Shown: positions 41,791 to 54,611, counted from the first letter of the stretch. The stretch: DNA of 60,000 bases from Glandiceps talaboti (GCF_964340395.1 NC_135568.1:4733079-4793078), one strand, 5' to 3'. Numbers and translations are program-made. Notes: generated by a model from the letters alone, not told the origin.

Positions 41791-42105
41791 ATTACTTACG
41801 TCTTCATCTACTCGCGTCTCCTTTCATAAAGAACGGTGAAACAAACCTGCCTGATAGCAAAAATAAATTCAAAGTATTCGGTGTTCCAATCAATTTATAT
41901 CTTTGGGAAGAATCGTATAGCACCGAATATAAGGTACTAGGAGTTGAGGTGCTACCATCATGTGAATATGAAAGACCACTGCTGGTGACAATTAAAATGC
42001 AACTTTGGGTTGATGTGAACATTCTCCTTGGTGTGGTTTTCTATAAGAACCGTTATATCATCTACAACATTCTCGAGAACGTGTGGAGTCGTTCCAGACT
42101 GTACT
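41791..42105 (+). CDS. Possible 3' coding exon without its own ATG
   Basis: An open plus-strand frame of about 104 codons running to TAG at 42103-42105, with well-mixed composition (for example FKVFGVPINLYLWEESY and CEYERPLLVTIKMQLW). A pyrimidine-rich stretch ends in CATAAAG, which could serve as acceptor near 41830. I recognise no domain. Frames this long arise by chance several times in 60 kb of AT-rich DNA, so this is only a candidate. Confidence 0.22.
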
Positions 42106-42639
42106 AGCCAGAGAACTGATCTTGTGAAACGTTAACTTTGCTTCGACTACATACAGTATTTGAAATTGCTGATATCGTAACTCACTACGATTGTGGCATT
42201 ATATTAGGGAATGTCTAGGAAACCAACCGTGCGTGTGCGACATATTTTTTTGGTACATTGGAAGCATTAGTACTAGCTCACCTGACCTAAAGAAGGGCTG
42301 TCGTGTCCGTTGCCATGGAGACTGATGCAGTGAGCAGTTGAGATCACGTGAAATGAATTTTTTAAAGAGACCAGAAGACCAAAGGGTTCAAACTTATCCT
42401 TGTATGATAGCTTTAAGATATGATTTTTATATTGTATTCACAATCCACGATTCTTTATCATTGTGTAGTTCTGCCTTAAAATATTGAAACAAGATTTATC
42501 ATAAACAGGAGAGTGGATGAAAGTTATACATATCATATTGTATTGTATTATTTATACACATGTTATACATATTTGTTCTGTTCTTTATGATATTACTCAT
42601 CAATCATAACGTCAGAAAAAAAATTGTTGAAGGTTTGTT

Positions 42640-42845
42640 TTATCCTTAAACCTGCACTAGCTGTAACTGAGACATTTTTTTCATAAACCAACCCAAGATG
42701 TATGAATAAAAATTGATCAATCACATAATTATATAAAAAGATATTGTATATGCTAAGTAGTGGTCAATGGTATCTGTAGGTAGTGTAGTGGCATGTTTAC
42801 ATCTTCAGTGAAAGTGTGGTTTGGAATCCATAGGTACCATCGCAA
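42640..42845 (+). repeat. Family D dispersed repeat
   Basis: CTGCACTAGCTGTAACTGAG with ACATTTTTTTCAT, then AAGTAGTGGTCAATGG and GGTAGTGTAGTGGCATGTTT. It parallels 16100-16390 in order and spacing. Confidence 0.6.
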
Positions 42846-43534
42846 CCGTTTTTTAAAAAAAATCAATTAGTTGTGTACCGACAGTAATTATTTCTTTTGT
42901 TGACTTTAAACCTAAATGTCACAGGTGTCATCGTGGGCGTTAGCACTGGTATCATTAACGGCAATGTACTCAAACGTGACAGTAAACGTAGATACCCGTG
43001 CAAAATCAATTGCACGGCGACGTTATCTAATGGATAGATGGATTACTTAAAAGTAATTCTTCACCATTTATTCGCAAACTTACAAAGCAGATATATTGTT
43101 TGGTTTCTGGTAAATATCAATTTGAAGCCTACAAAATTATACCTCAGGCGGAACGATATAGATGAATGATTACAAAGGCATACGGTAGCAAAGGTTTATC
43201 CTCTTTGTGATCCATTCCACTAACCAAGTGATAGCTGGTGGTGAAATATACATCATAAGCTTTTTTCCGCTTACTTGACAAAAATGGTGCCTCCGAAATG
43301 TCACGACCGGCTCCTGATAGTTGGAAACGGTGACAAAATCTGTCAGCCTTTAGGCCGTCTGCCTAGTAAAAGAGGCACAAGAAAGGAACCTGCTCTCGCG
43401 GTTGTGCTGCTACATATCGTAGTTATTTAATGACCTTTTCTAAAGATCTGATTTTGTCAGTGAACCACACAGCCTATTCAAAAATGACGTCATTGAAGGC
43501 TTGTTGTTTTCATGTCACTTCATCAATGGAGGTA

Positions 43535-43612
43535 TGCCCTTATACTTCAATGCTTCATCAATGGAGGTATGGAGGTATACCCTTAAATACCTCCATGCTT
43601 CATCAATGGATT
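43535..43612 (+). repeat. Short tandem and palindromic block
   Basis: CTTCATCAATGGA occurs three times (about 43518, 43553 and 43597). Between the last two is a palindromic pair GGAGGTAT / ATACCTCC. Confidence 0.75.
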
Positions 43613-43798
43613 TAAAAGTTAACTGAATAAACTTCATACAAAGACTGGGGCAGAACAAAATACCGTCTACATAACCAAACTTGATATCTCGACTACACCA
43701 AAACCCTAACAAATGTTCACATTTTAAATCATACAACATAACTATTGCTTAGAACGGCATACACAAAGAATCATGACTTAAGAGAAATGTAATTTAGA

Positions 43799-44082
43799 CC
43801 AGATTAGATTAGATTAGATTAGATTAGATTATACATTAGATTGGCTTAGCTAATATTAGAATAGATGCTGGATTCGATTCGAATGAGATTACATTAGCTA
43901 ACATCAGATTATATTGGGTCAAGGTTAGATTAGATAAGATTAGAGTACAGTAGATTTGCTTAGTTTAAATATGATGTGATTAGAGTAGAGTAGATTAGAT
44001 AGATTAGATTAGTTATGATGTGATTAGAGTAGATTAGATTAGTTTAGACTGGATTTGATTCGAATCACAGATTAGATTAGAT
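43799..44082 (+). repeat. Degenerate (GATTA)n pentanucleotide tract
   Basis: Starts as near-perfect AGATT units (43799-43830) and decays into imperfect copies mixed with GATTCGA and GAGTA variants. Confidence 0.9.
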
Positions 44083-44364
44083 TTATTTATTTATTGATCA
44101 AAAAATAACTAATGTCGAAAAGGATTGTGAATTGGTTGGTTTTTTAAAAACAAACAAAAACAACTAATATAAATACAAAATTAATCAAACATTACGATTC
44201 GGTATGATACAATGCAAAGCAATACCGAGATAAAAAAGTACTACACCCAAGTTAGTAACAATGTCCAAAATACTAGACATACAGGAGACCTAGCTAAAAA
44301 CATCATGGGTAACAAGTATTACTCACAGCATGACTTTATCCAGTCAGAATATGAGTCTATTTGT

Positions 44365-45135
44365 ACTGGGGTTTTTTTCTGTATCTGTGTTATAGTGATT
44401 GGCCAGGGTCAAGGTCGGCTGGGGGATTGACTTTTGGAGAGAAGTGTGTTTTTCTGTATTTGTTTTATAGTGGTTGGGTCAAAGTCGGCTGGGGGTTTGA
44501 CTTTTTGAGAGAAGTGTGTTATTTCTGTATTTGTTTTATAGTGGTTGGGGATTAACTTTTGGAGAGAAGTGTGTTATTTCTGTATATGTTTCATAGTGGT
44601 TGGGTCCTGGTTGGGGGTTGTGTTTTTTCTGCATTTGTTTTATAGTGGTTGGGGTTGACTTTTGGAGAGAAGTGTGTTATTTCTGTATTTGTTTTATAGT
44701 GGTTGGGTCCTGGTTGGGGATTGACATTTGAAGAGAAGTGTGTTTTTCAGCATTTGTTTTATAGTGGTTGGGTCAAGGTCGGCTGGGGGTTTGACTTTTG
44801 GAGAGAAGTGTGTTATTTTTGTATTTGTTTTATAGTGGTTGTGGATTAACTTTTGGAGAGAAGTGTGTTATTTCTGTATATGTTTCATAGTGGTTGGGTC
44901 CTGGTTGGGGGTTGACTTTTGGAGAGAAGTGTGTTTTTCTGTACTTTTTTTTATAGTGGTTGGGTCCTGGTTGGGGATTGACATTTGGAGAGAAGTGTGT
45001 TTTTCTGCATTTATTTTATAGTGGTTGGGTCAAGGTCGGCTGGGGGATTGACTTTTCGAGATAAGTGTGTTATTTCTGTATTTGTTTTATAGTGGTTGGG
45101 GGTTGACTTTTGGAGAGAAGTGTGTTATTTCGGTA
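44365..45135 (+). repeat. Minisatellite, about 12 units of 48-78 bases
   Basis: Each unit contains TTTTATAGTGGTTGGG and most end GGAGAGAAGTGTGTT. Units differ by presence or absence of TCAAGGTCGGCT or TCCTGGTTGGGG segments, which gives the length variation. ORFs over it are repeat artefacts. Confidence 0.93.
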
Positions 45136-47207
45136 TGTAGACAAAAACAGGGCTGAAATGGCAACATTTCAACAACCATTTAATTTTTGAAACTAACCAA
45201 AATAAATTACATATTATTATTAAATAATCAAGTCATTGCAAACTACTATAGTTTATCTGGTAACATCAATAGAATGTCCTGCCCAAACACAAATCTTAAA
45301 ATTTGTGTTGTTACTTTAGTCAAGAAAACTCGACCCATTTTCAGCTAAAATCAAGAAATAAACCGAACAATATCTAATACATTTAAACATAGGTCAAGGA
45401 GATATCAAAATGAATTTTAGAATCCGATATGGTAGACAAAATTGTGATAAATTAAATATTGTGTGTTTCCTTGAAAACAAGATAGTGAACCCCGAATTTT
45501 CTTTTATTATTTCAAAAGGAACAGAACCAAGCCAACATGGGCAGGAATAAACTTCCATGTGGCAAGCTTGAAGAGATTTGAACAAAGTTTAATTTCCAGG
45601 TAAGTTGTTAGTCCGAGAGGCGCTTTCTACCTTCATTGAAGTGTGTGTGATTTCTCAAGGGAGAACACGCTGTCAAAGAGCACTTAACTTTGCTGTCACA
45701 ATATTGACAATAGGACGATGACCTCAACGAAATTGGTGAACTCTCTTTCGCAGATACATGATGATATATTTCATGTAGTCAGATAAATCATATTCTACTA
45801 TTTTATACATATGTACACACAGAGAATATACAGGGAGAAGGTGTTTTGGTAGCTTCTTTTTTTTGTAACTGACAACAATTCCCTGTATTTGTATTTGGAA
45901 ACTGGGAAACCATGCAACATGCTTTTGGCACAGATTTAATCAAAAACTATCCGCAACGTATGCACGTATTTTATCGTTAAATGTTATCGCGTTCAATTCT
46001 GCACGGTACTCTTTCATATTTTATACCTGCCAACCAACGTCAATCAAAGCACATTTCAGTATGAAAAACGCGGGCAACAAAATAATGGTACAACATTGAG
46101 TCTTAAATGAAGTCCCGAGGCTAATAAAGGGTAGTCAGACGTGTATACTGTGCGATTTGATGCATTTTTGAAGATACTTTGTTCAAAATTTGTATGCAAG
46201 GCAACTTTCGCAGAAAGATTCGCGTTACCGTTCATTATCAGAAGTATCATTTATCGTTAAGCTTAGCAGTTACTGACAGAGTTCATATCTCTCAGAATGA
46301 TAACATAGATAAATGATTTAATTTAATGATTTATTGGAATAAAAAGTACGTTATCCTATCTGTACATGCATTGAACAGATGATTAGGACATTTCTGTCTA
46401 TTGCAGCCGACGTTTCTTTTAATGGTTCGATGAGCGACTGCAACTGTGCATGTATTCAAAATTTGATCGGGAAATTTTATGTTAAGTTATAGATAATATC
46501 TCCCCTCCTGGAAAAATAGTGTTATTCAGAAAATAATGGACACAAAATAGAGATAAGGAAATAATTGTAAAATGGGAAGTGTGACTCCCAAATAAATATT
46601 GAAGCGGTAGGCATTACGTAATACAAAAATTACTATAAACTAATTAAACCATTTTGAATAATCAGGGGATTATGATTTTGAATAATCAAGAGACGACAAT
46701 ATATTCATTTCATCCCTTGAACTCTTTACTTTCACGCCCTTATACGGTTACAAGTTGTCATTATCCTGCACAATTGACCAATCACATTGATCATTTTATA
46801 GTATAGTATCCATGTAAACTGTTTTTTTCCAATATGGCTGCTTCCGGCACCAAAGTTAACTTCATAGTCGTGAAATGTACATGTGCTTCAACACAAAGAC
46901 ATTGACACATAAGCTTCTGAAGAAAAAAATGAGCCAACCGCGTTTAGGTAATGTTTCATCGTCACAGAATCGACAAAGTGTAGGCGTTATCACCCGAGGC
47001 ACCAAATTTGGCATTTTGCCATTTATGGCAGCCTAGCCAGTCAGGTTCAATGTTTTGGGGCATGCTAACATATGAACCATGAAAGAAAGTGGTTTAAGGG
47101 ATGACCAGAATACCTTATTTTTTCAATATGTTATACAAGACGAACAATATGCCATAAACCTAGTGCAGAAGTGGGGAAACCACATATATATATATTCTTG
47201 TATTAAT
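45136..47207. other. About 2 kb without recognised features
   Basis: No supported ORF or repeat. Confidence 0.45.
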
Positions 47208-47704
47208 AGTAGTAAGATATATTAATTTGTTCGTTTGACAATATTGATGAAAAGTATGGGAAAGTGATACGACTATGTCATTGATGAACTATTGCTTCGT
47301 TTCCTAGATGAATCACAATAACAAGGAGTTAACGCAATTTTTTCTCACAATTGTGTACTACTTTCCCCCTTGAGAGTGAACACTCATCACTCCGAATATG
47401 AGATTCTAGCACGGTTTTCAAATGTGTTTGTTTTGTGAGATTGAAAAAATAAGAGTTGAAGATACTGTTTGTTCTATGCTGTATAATCGCTCACGTTGTT
47501 TAATGCAATACCAATGACATGTCAATAACCACGTGACGCCATTAACACCTGGCGAAAACATTCAGCTCACTGAAGAAATCAATCGAGTCAAGACGAATGT
47601 TTGGACAAATTAACATTTCCTGCTTGTGATACAATAACCTTTAATACCTTTCCCATACTTTTCATCAATATTGTCAAACGAACAAATTAATATCTCTTAC
47701 TACT
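47208..47704. mobile_element. Inverted-repeat element, 57-bp arms and 383-base interior
   Basis: Arms 47208-47264 and 47648-47704 are complementary with one mismatch by eye (AGTAGTAAGA[T/G]AT then ATTAATTTGTTCG...). The interior has no long ORF and no resemblance to the other families in the window. Confidence 0.85.
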
Positions 47705-47969
47705 TGTCCACTGGCATAACGAAAATAGCACATGTGCTACATATATTAAAGAGAGTCATTCGTTTAACCGTTAACAGGACAGTAAATTACGAGCATGTTA
47801 CTTTACGTCGTTAGTTACAGTAGATAAAGTGACCAAGTGTTTTAAGGCGCATGCGTGTAATACTTACTGTTTTTTGTCACAAATAACTTTGTAGAGGGGA
47901 TTATAGTTAAATAGCATTTGAAATGGTACCATCCCTACATTTTAGCATTCACAACTCAAATTACAGCGC

Positions 47970-48215
47970 ATTAGAGGTTTTTGTGCCTCAGTCCACCCAG
48001 CTGTATAATTGAGGACCTCGTAGGATACAGGTTGCAATGTGAATGCTTTAATCCAATGCGCTTATAAAGGCTGCAATGGATTGTATGCTCCCCAGGGAGT
48101 TGAGGAAGTATAAAAGGCCGTTGCGCCGATATGATCCGAGCCAGGTGTAAAAATTGTAAAACGCTTTGAGCACAAAGTGGGAAAGTTCTATATAAAAACA
48201 AGCATTATTATTACT
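47970..48215 (+). mobile_element. SINE-like or LINE-tail element ending in (ATT)n
   Basis: The sequence ends ACGCTTTGAGCACAAAGTG, GGAAAGTTCTATATAAAAAC and AAGCATTATTATTACTG. The order CGCTTTGAGCAC, then CTATATAA, then (ATT)n is a common 3' tail of short interspersed repeats in marine invertebrates, from general memory. No clear tRNA-like head was found, and the strand is inferred from the tail. Confidence 0.6.
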
Positions 48216-50120
48216 GTTCACTCGCTCTGTTTGATACAATCATTCAGAAACCAATAAACTACACATGCTACATAAGTACAGTTTCTTGCTAAATTTTGTC
48301 TAAATGAAAGGACGTAACTGCCGCCATGCGGACAAGAAACATTACCGCCAACATATCGTTGTCTAGTTGCAGTATGTAACTTTTAAATTGCATATTTCAT
48401 TCAGACTAACTGTAGCAAGAAATTGTTGTCTTGTTATCTTTCTCATTGGTTTCTGTGTGGTTGGTTCAAACTGAGCGAGTAAACAGTAACCTGCAAGGCG
48501 TTGTAAAATATCAGCAAAGTCCAGCACACTAGGACGGTGTCGTAAAGAGGGCTGTAGTTTTAACGTCGATGGTACAGTGGTGCATTTCATATTGTGAACA
48601 ATGATTCGGAAGTATAAACACTATAGAAATAATGTTGCTGTAGAAATCAATTTTACTATAGTCCACACTATAAGGTTTGTCACCGACTAGTTTCATACTT
48701 TGTAATCGCCTCTATAGGTTTCGAAGACCACACATATTCAAAAATAAATTCGCAAAGTCGTATATTGATGTTCATCGAACATTAATATTGTTACAGTAAT
48801 TGCTGACTTGCTCTCTATGTATAGTTATATTACAATTTCTTAAAGAAATTTATCAATTTGTGTATTTTATTACGTGTAAACGATCATTTATTTATTGTTT
48901 CAATATAATGATGGGGCTATTTTTCCGTAATTCATAAATTTAAATTGAAGGCAGCCTCTTTTACGACATCGCCCATAGCGCCAGTCGGAAAAATAATGCT
49001 CGTGTTTTTGAGTGTGCATTTCCACTTTACTCGGGTAGATTCAAAACATCTACTTTTATAATCAGACCTAATGTATCAATTTACATGATTGTGTTGTTGC
49101 TTGTGTGGTATCAGGTTCGTATTAAAGTCGTCTGACTCATTACATGAGTTGTTCTGAAAGATAAAAAAAAGTCCCTGTGGCCCAACATTTGCTATGTGTG
49201 AGCTACCAGTACTGTAGCAGATCGTAGCTAAATCATATATAGGTTAGAGCTCGACAAGAGAGATCTTCAGAGATAAATTTGGGCGGTGTAAAGTGAAGCC
49301 CAAACTCATCCATCGAACTCTACCAAACTTAGAGGCCAACCATTGCATGGTTTAATTATTCACAGCATCAAAACTCACTCGGAGACACATACAATAGTTA
49401 GATATGCAACAGTGTTGCAAACATGAATTATTAGCTCGTCTGTATGTTTTGGAGGGGCGGAGCCCGAACTATTTAACTGCTCCCTGACTTTTCCTCAGGG
49501 GGAACAGAAAATTGCAGCATGTGCTAGGATAATTGCACTAGGATAAGTTTATTTTGGTCGATACATTGGGGTCAACAGAAGTTCTTCTAATTTGCATTAT
49601 GTGCGTACAAACATGTATCCTTGATATCGTTGCTTTAGGCAAATCTGTCAAAATCTTATTCGAATTTGGTAAAGACAAGACAAAAGATAAATCACAGAAT
49701 ATGTATAAGGAAGCACGCGTGTATGGCATTTAGGGTAAACAATGTGATCAATGCTTAGTTGAAACTAGTATTCAAGAAAGTGGTCTCTCAATCATTCAAC
49801 GAAAGAGTATCAGCAGAGGTCTAAAATAACGAATATCGTTGAGTTTTTAATGTCATGCTGATTCGATATTTGCAAAACGATCGATAAAAAAGATATAAAA
49901 GAATAGCATATTGATAATTCATATAGCGATTGATAAACCTACTGAATTACTGTTTTATAAATTAACAAAAGAGACAATAATATGGAAATGAACGCTACAA
50001 AGAACTGAATATAAAGCTTAACTTTCAAAGATTCAAAATAATATAGGTTGAGACATGGGTATATTGCTCTATCAAATCTTAATCACAGGATTCTTGAAGG
50101 ATTCTTTCTCTCTTTCTGTA
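48216..50120. other. About 1.9 kb without supported genes
   Basis: Contains small fragments of the CpG-rich repeat (about 48530 and 48955, TTTTACGACATCGCCC) and otherwise nothing recognised. Confidence 0.45.
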
Positions 50121-50171
50121 TCTCTCTGCCTCTGTTTACCTCTTTTGAGTATCTATGTGTGTCTCTGTTAA

Positions 50172-50561
<390 letters not shown>

Positions 50562-51199
50562 TTTTTGCACGATGATTTGACATTGTCACGTTAATGGCAT
50601 GGCTTCGTTAATTGTAAAAGCCTCAATAACAAAGTTCAATTTCATAAACGGCTTCCTAAATTTTCTTATTTTAATCAGTGTAACGTTGCAATTATTAATG
50701 ACCGTGGCTAGGTCATTGTAGGCTTTGTGAGTTAGGCATGTGAAGCATCAAACCTTGTCAAAAGACGACTTTTTAACAACTAGCAAACACAATGCGCGCG
50801 TACATTCGCATGGCGCAAAAACCCATAACTGTTTATTTAAAAAAAACCCACCAGTCTGAGGTTGTGATGTATATATGACTGCATGCACCAATCTAATTAA
50901 CCACGTGATAATCTTATTGTACATAGGAAATAATCTGACTTCGCAAAGTCTATTTAGATTAATTACATGCAATATGTCACAACTGTGTGGATGGTAAAGT
51001 TCGTTCAACCGATCATATCTGAATTCTTGTGATTTTACATTGTAATATTCATATACAACCGTCTACTGCAATATCAGCGTGGCGTCTAAGAATACAACCA
51101 CGATGTATTTATTTGAAGTACTCGCAACTAAAGTCATGTCATCAAAGTTCTAAAGTGTCCCTTATTCTGGAAGACTCTATTTCAATCATGAAGGGATAT
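50562..51199. other. Stretch without recognised features
   Basis: No supported ORF or repeat. Confidence 0.45.
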
Positions 51200-51204
51200 T
51201 ATTA

Positions 51205-51515
51205 AAACCAGATTTTTTTAGCCGACTTTGTTTAACGGAAAAATCAATGTGAAACAACATTGACCAAGTCTGTGTTTGTGACTCAATACATTGTAAAAAA
51301 AAGAAAAGCTATAACAAATGTGTAAAATGTTTGTTATTGTACGTACAATAACAAATTTTGCAAATTTATTAATCTTTTGCAATTTATTGAGTTACAAACA
51401 AGGACTTGGCATATGTTGTTTCACATTGATTTTTTTCAAGTATGAAGCCATGATAAAATTGGTTTATAAATTAAAAATCTCCAAATAAACACCAAATTCT
51501 CATCCATATGGCCAC
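51205..51515. mobile_element. Family B fold-back element, copy 2
   Basis: AAAAATCAATGTGAAACAAC faces GTTTCACATTGATTTTTTTC, and ACTCAATACATTGTAAAA faces TTTTGCAATTTATTGAGT. The loop holds the perfect palindrome TTGTTATTGTACGTACAATAACAA. The right end keeps CATCCATATGGCCAC, but the left end lacks its match, so the element is 5'-truncated. Confidence 0.8.
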
Positions 51516-52162
51516 TCTAAAAATGGAAGTCAAATTAAAATCAAAATTGAGACGTTCTAGTAATCCAATATATGACATGACAACCCGCACTGGGGTAAAG
51601 AGGTAGGGTTAAAAGATTGTAGATTTCAAACCAAGATGGCCAATCTTCAATTTCTTGTGTTATTTGAACATGACCAGGAAGAAACTTTCTTATGACACAG
51701 GTTGGAGAGTTTCAAGAACTTTGACTTTCAGATAAATTGATCCCATAGGTGCATCTGTCTTTATAGATAAAAAGTAGAGAGGGACAGGTGATGGGAACTA
51801 GTTATTTTTTTGCTTGGACTCAAAAGCAGTACACGTAGGTATAATGTACATTTATCCCTCTGGCTACAGTGCGATGGCGACAGAGTCGAAATTTCCTGTC
51901 GTGTACGATCAAGTTTAACGTTAACAAATCGTTGTCTCCGATTTGTCTGTGAAAGTGTAGGTTTCAGTGAATGTTCACTGTTTGGCACTGTCCACATTAT
52001 CTTGACGGGTGTAAATCTTTAAAAAAAATACACCCACAAAGAGTAGGTGTCATTTCACGGAAATGGTGACCGATTTACCTACACAGAATCGTATACTATC
52101 ATATTAAAGCTTTTCTTACAAAATTGGCGAACACCTGTTCTGAAAAATACCCAAAGTACTTA

Positions 52163-52560
52163 CAATGGAAGTCAGTTGAGTGGGAATAAATCGTCATTTG
52201 GTTCAACAAGATTCTCAATAACACTCCCAACAGTGCTACATTTTATAATCTGGCTAACAAAAATCTTACCAACAGTGCTACATTATATTGTCTGGCTAGA
52301 CAATTATTAACTTTGCTACATCTCGACAAAAATGTTTACAAAAGTATACATTGTTCCAGTGTATACCATTTGGCAACAATAAGCTTATGGTAACTCACAC
52401 AATGCAAATGTGGCAATGTTGATAAGACGGGTGGTATGCCAGGTGGCCAAAAGAAACAGTGTCACTGAGATTTTCGTCAAGCCATACGATAAAATGTAGC
52501 GATGTTAGTAAGATTTTCGTCAAGTTAGACGATTTGATTCTACTTAACTGGTTTCCATTG
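52163..52560 (+). mobile_element. Family C element, best-preserved copy
   Basis: TA duplications at 52161-52162 and 52561-52562 flank inverted ends. The left starts CAATGGAAGTCAGTTGAGTG and the right, complemented, starts CAATGGAAACCAGTTAAGTA; both continue with AAATCGTC. Inside are repeated CAGTGCTACATTTTATAATC / CAGTGCTACATTATATTGTC units and an inverted one (ATAAAATGTAGCGATGTTAG). The TA site and lack of ORF fit a Tc1/mariner-type MITE. Confidence 0.8.
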
Positions 52561-52713
52561 TATTTTCAGTGAAAGGGAGGTAAACATCACATTTCTTAGA
52601 GAATCGGTTATTGTGTTGCCGATGAACAAACAGTTCTAATATGGAGACAATTATGATCTTGTGGGAAATATTTACGATCTTGCACCGATTTTATAAGTTT
52701 AAGAGAGATATTA

Positions 52714-52932
52714 TCACGAAGGAGAACGCTGTAGGACAGCGCAAAAAGCGGGAATGAGAACTAAAAAGATTCTGCCTTCTCCACACGTAACACGACTAAT
52801 GGATATACTTTTACCATAGTTCTTATTTGACAAAACGTATGTAATTTCAAAATCGCTATCAATTGTCGGCGTTCTGTCTGTAACCTGATGGCATTTTCCA
52901 AAATAGAGTATCCATTTGTTATCGCATGTTGT
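52714..52932 (-). CDS. Possible coding segment, minus strand
   Basis: A 72-codon frame without a start Met, including KWILYFGKCHQVTDRTPT and SISISRVTCGEGRIF, ending in TGA. Another frame over the same bases is also open and begins with MGEP, so it is unclear which, if either, is real. A good pyrimidine tract with AG lies just upstream near 52946, but it enters the other frame. No family is recognised. Confidence 0.2.
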   Translation of the reverse strand, partial: TTCDNKWILYFGKCHQVTDRTPTIDSDFEITYVLSNKNYGKSISISRVTCGEGRIFLVLIPAFCAVLQRSPS

Positions 52933-53554
52933 CTAGTTTTTTTCACTCTAGTAAAAAGCAGAAACGACACTGGTTCTCCCATTTCCTAAAAATCGTTTAT
53001 TTTGGAAGTGCACGTGTTTTAATCCCCAACGCTAACCCTCCCCGTTAACTTTGAGTAATCACATAGATCCGAGTCCAAAGAACCAATTTATATATTTTTG
53101 CCTTTGGCGATGGACTGAATTGCAGCGCCCTCTAACACACCAATCCTGAGTGCACATATTACATGAAACTCTGTACTATAATTTTCAAAATACGACTGAA
53201 GAAAAATAAAGGCCCTTTCAGAGAGTTTTATAGAAAATAAGATCTACACATGGCGGCGTGTTTACTTGTCTACAATGAAATGACTGTAGTATTTTGCAAA
53301 ACAGTGTAATCGAACTCAGTGCCAATGCCCATGCAGTTTCAGATAATATTTGTATGCCGTGGGTAGGTTTTCACGAAATTTGAAAGTCTTTTATAAAATC
53401 CACACAGACAAATTTTCTTTAGACGTGAAGATGGAAACTGCCGAATGAACATATTGTATGCCCCCAGCTTTTTTATCACGTGACAACATAATGGACGGCG
53501 TACGCGATTTCATACCACCCCTCCACCCCCAACCCCCTCCCACCACCACACCCA

Positions 53555-53765
53555 CACCCATCCATTCACCCATCCATTCATTCATACATCCACATACATA
53601 CATACATACATACATACATACATACATACATACATACATACATACATACTTACTTACTTACATACATACACACACACACACACATACATACATACATACA
53701 TACATACATACATACATACATACATACATACATACGTACGTACGTACGTACGTAAATACATACAT

Positions 53766-53821
<56 letters not shown>

Positions 53822-53838
53822 ACGTACGTACGTACACA
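53555..53838 (+). repeat. Compound (CATC)-(CATA)n-(CGTA)-(CA)n-(CGTA) array
   Basis: CATC/CATT units, then CATA units with a CTTA patch near 53648, (CGTA)5 at about 53735-53755, (CA)27 and a last (CGTA)4. ORFs here are artefacts. Confidence 0.96.
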
Positions 53839-54092
53839 CATATTTGTCCTCAGTTTAGACCGATGTGTACTACATGTATATCCAATTTGTGGCTTGTGTG
53901 GTTCTTAGTCCATAAACCCATGCTTCGGTGACATTTAAGTTTATTCTTAGTTTGAACTGATGATAACATAGATCCCCTTAGATATTTGTAACGTGTGAAC
54001 ACAAGAGTCCAAATACATGGATTTATGACAAGAGTTGAAGGTGAGACCCTCTACCTGCATCCAACAAGGCTATAAATTATGTACTTTCTTAC

Positions 54093-54218
54093 AAAGATGA
54101 TAAACCCAACCAGAGGCTATGTACATCATCCCTTGTCGGATTAACGCTGTCGCTAGTGGGGCCATACGAATCATGTCAGCGTTTTCTTTGTCACTTCCGA
54201 TTGTCTGGAACCTACAAC
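54093..54218 (-). CDS. Possible internal exon of an unidentified minus-strand gene
   Basis: A 126-base open stretch with an acceptor-like TTTATAG at the 5' edge and donor GTAAGAA at the 3' edge, phase 1 at both ends. The peptide includes DKENADMIRMAPLATAL and GMMYIASGWVYHL, with natural-looking composition. No partner exon was fixed with confidence. The segment at 52714-52932 on the same strand could be downstream. I do not recognise the family. Confidence 0.35.
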
Positions 54219-54485
54219 CTATAAAGGTACATATTTTGACAATAAGAAATTTCAATAAAATATCTGCAACTATAAAAATTGGATTTAGGCTTCCAGTAAC
54301 TTTAAATAACACCAACACATTATCAACGACGCAATAGTTTGTTTGAAAGTATTGCTATGTGTAATCCATTTTCACATATTTTCAAAAAGACACCGTTGCC
54401 ATAGCAAAATACAAAATTCTAAATAATTGTTAGTTATACAAAAATCCAGACATAGGACTAATACTTTTCCACGGACTGAGAAAAC

Positions 54486-54514
54486 GCACGCACGTACGTA
54501 CGTACGTACGCGCG

Positions 54515-54570
<56 letters not shown>

Positions 54571-54580
54571 AACACACATA

Positions 54581-54611
<31 letters not shown>

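Noticed and set aside
44365-45135. Possible CRISPR-like array (regular repeats with variable spacers)
   Set aside because: Repeat units are tandem, of variable length, with related rather than unique spacers, and the context is animal DNA. It is a minisatellite.
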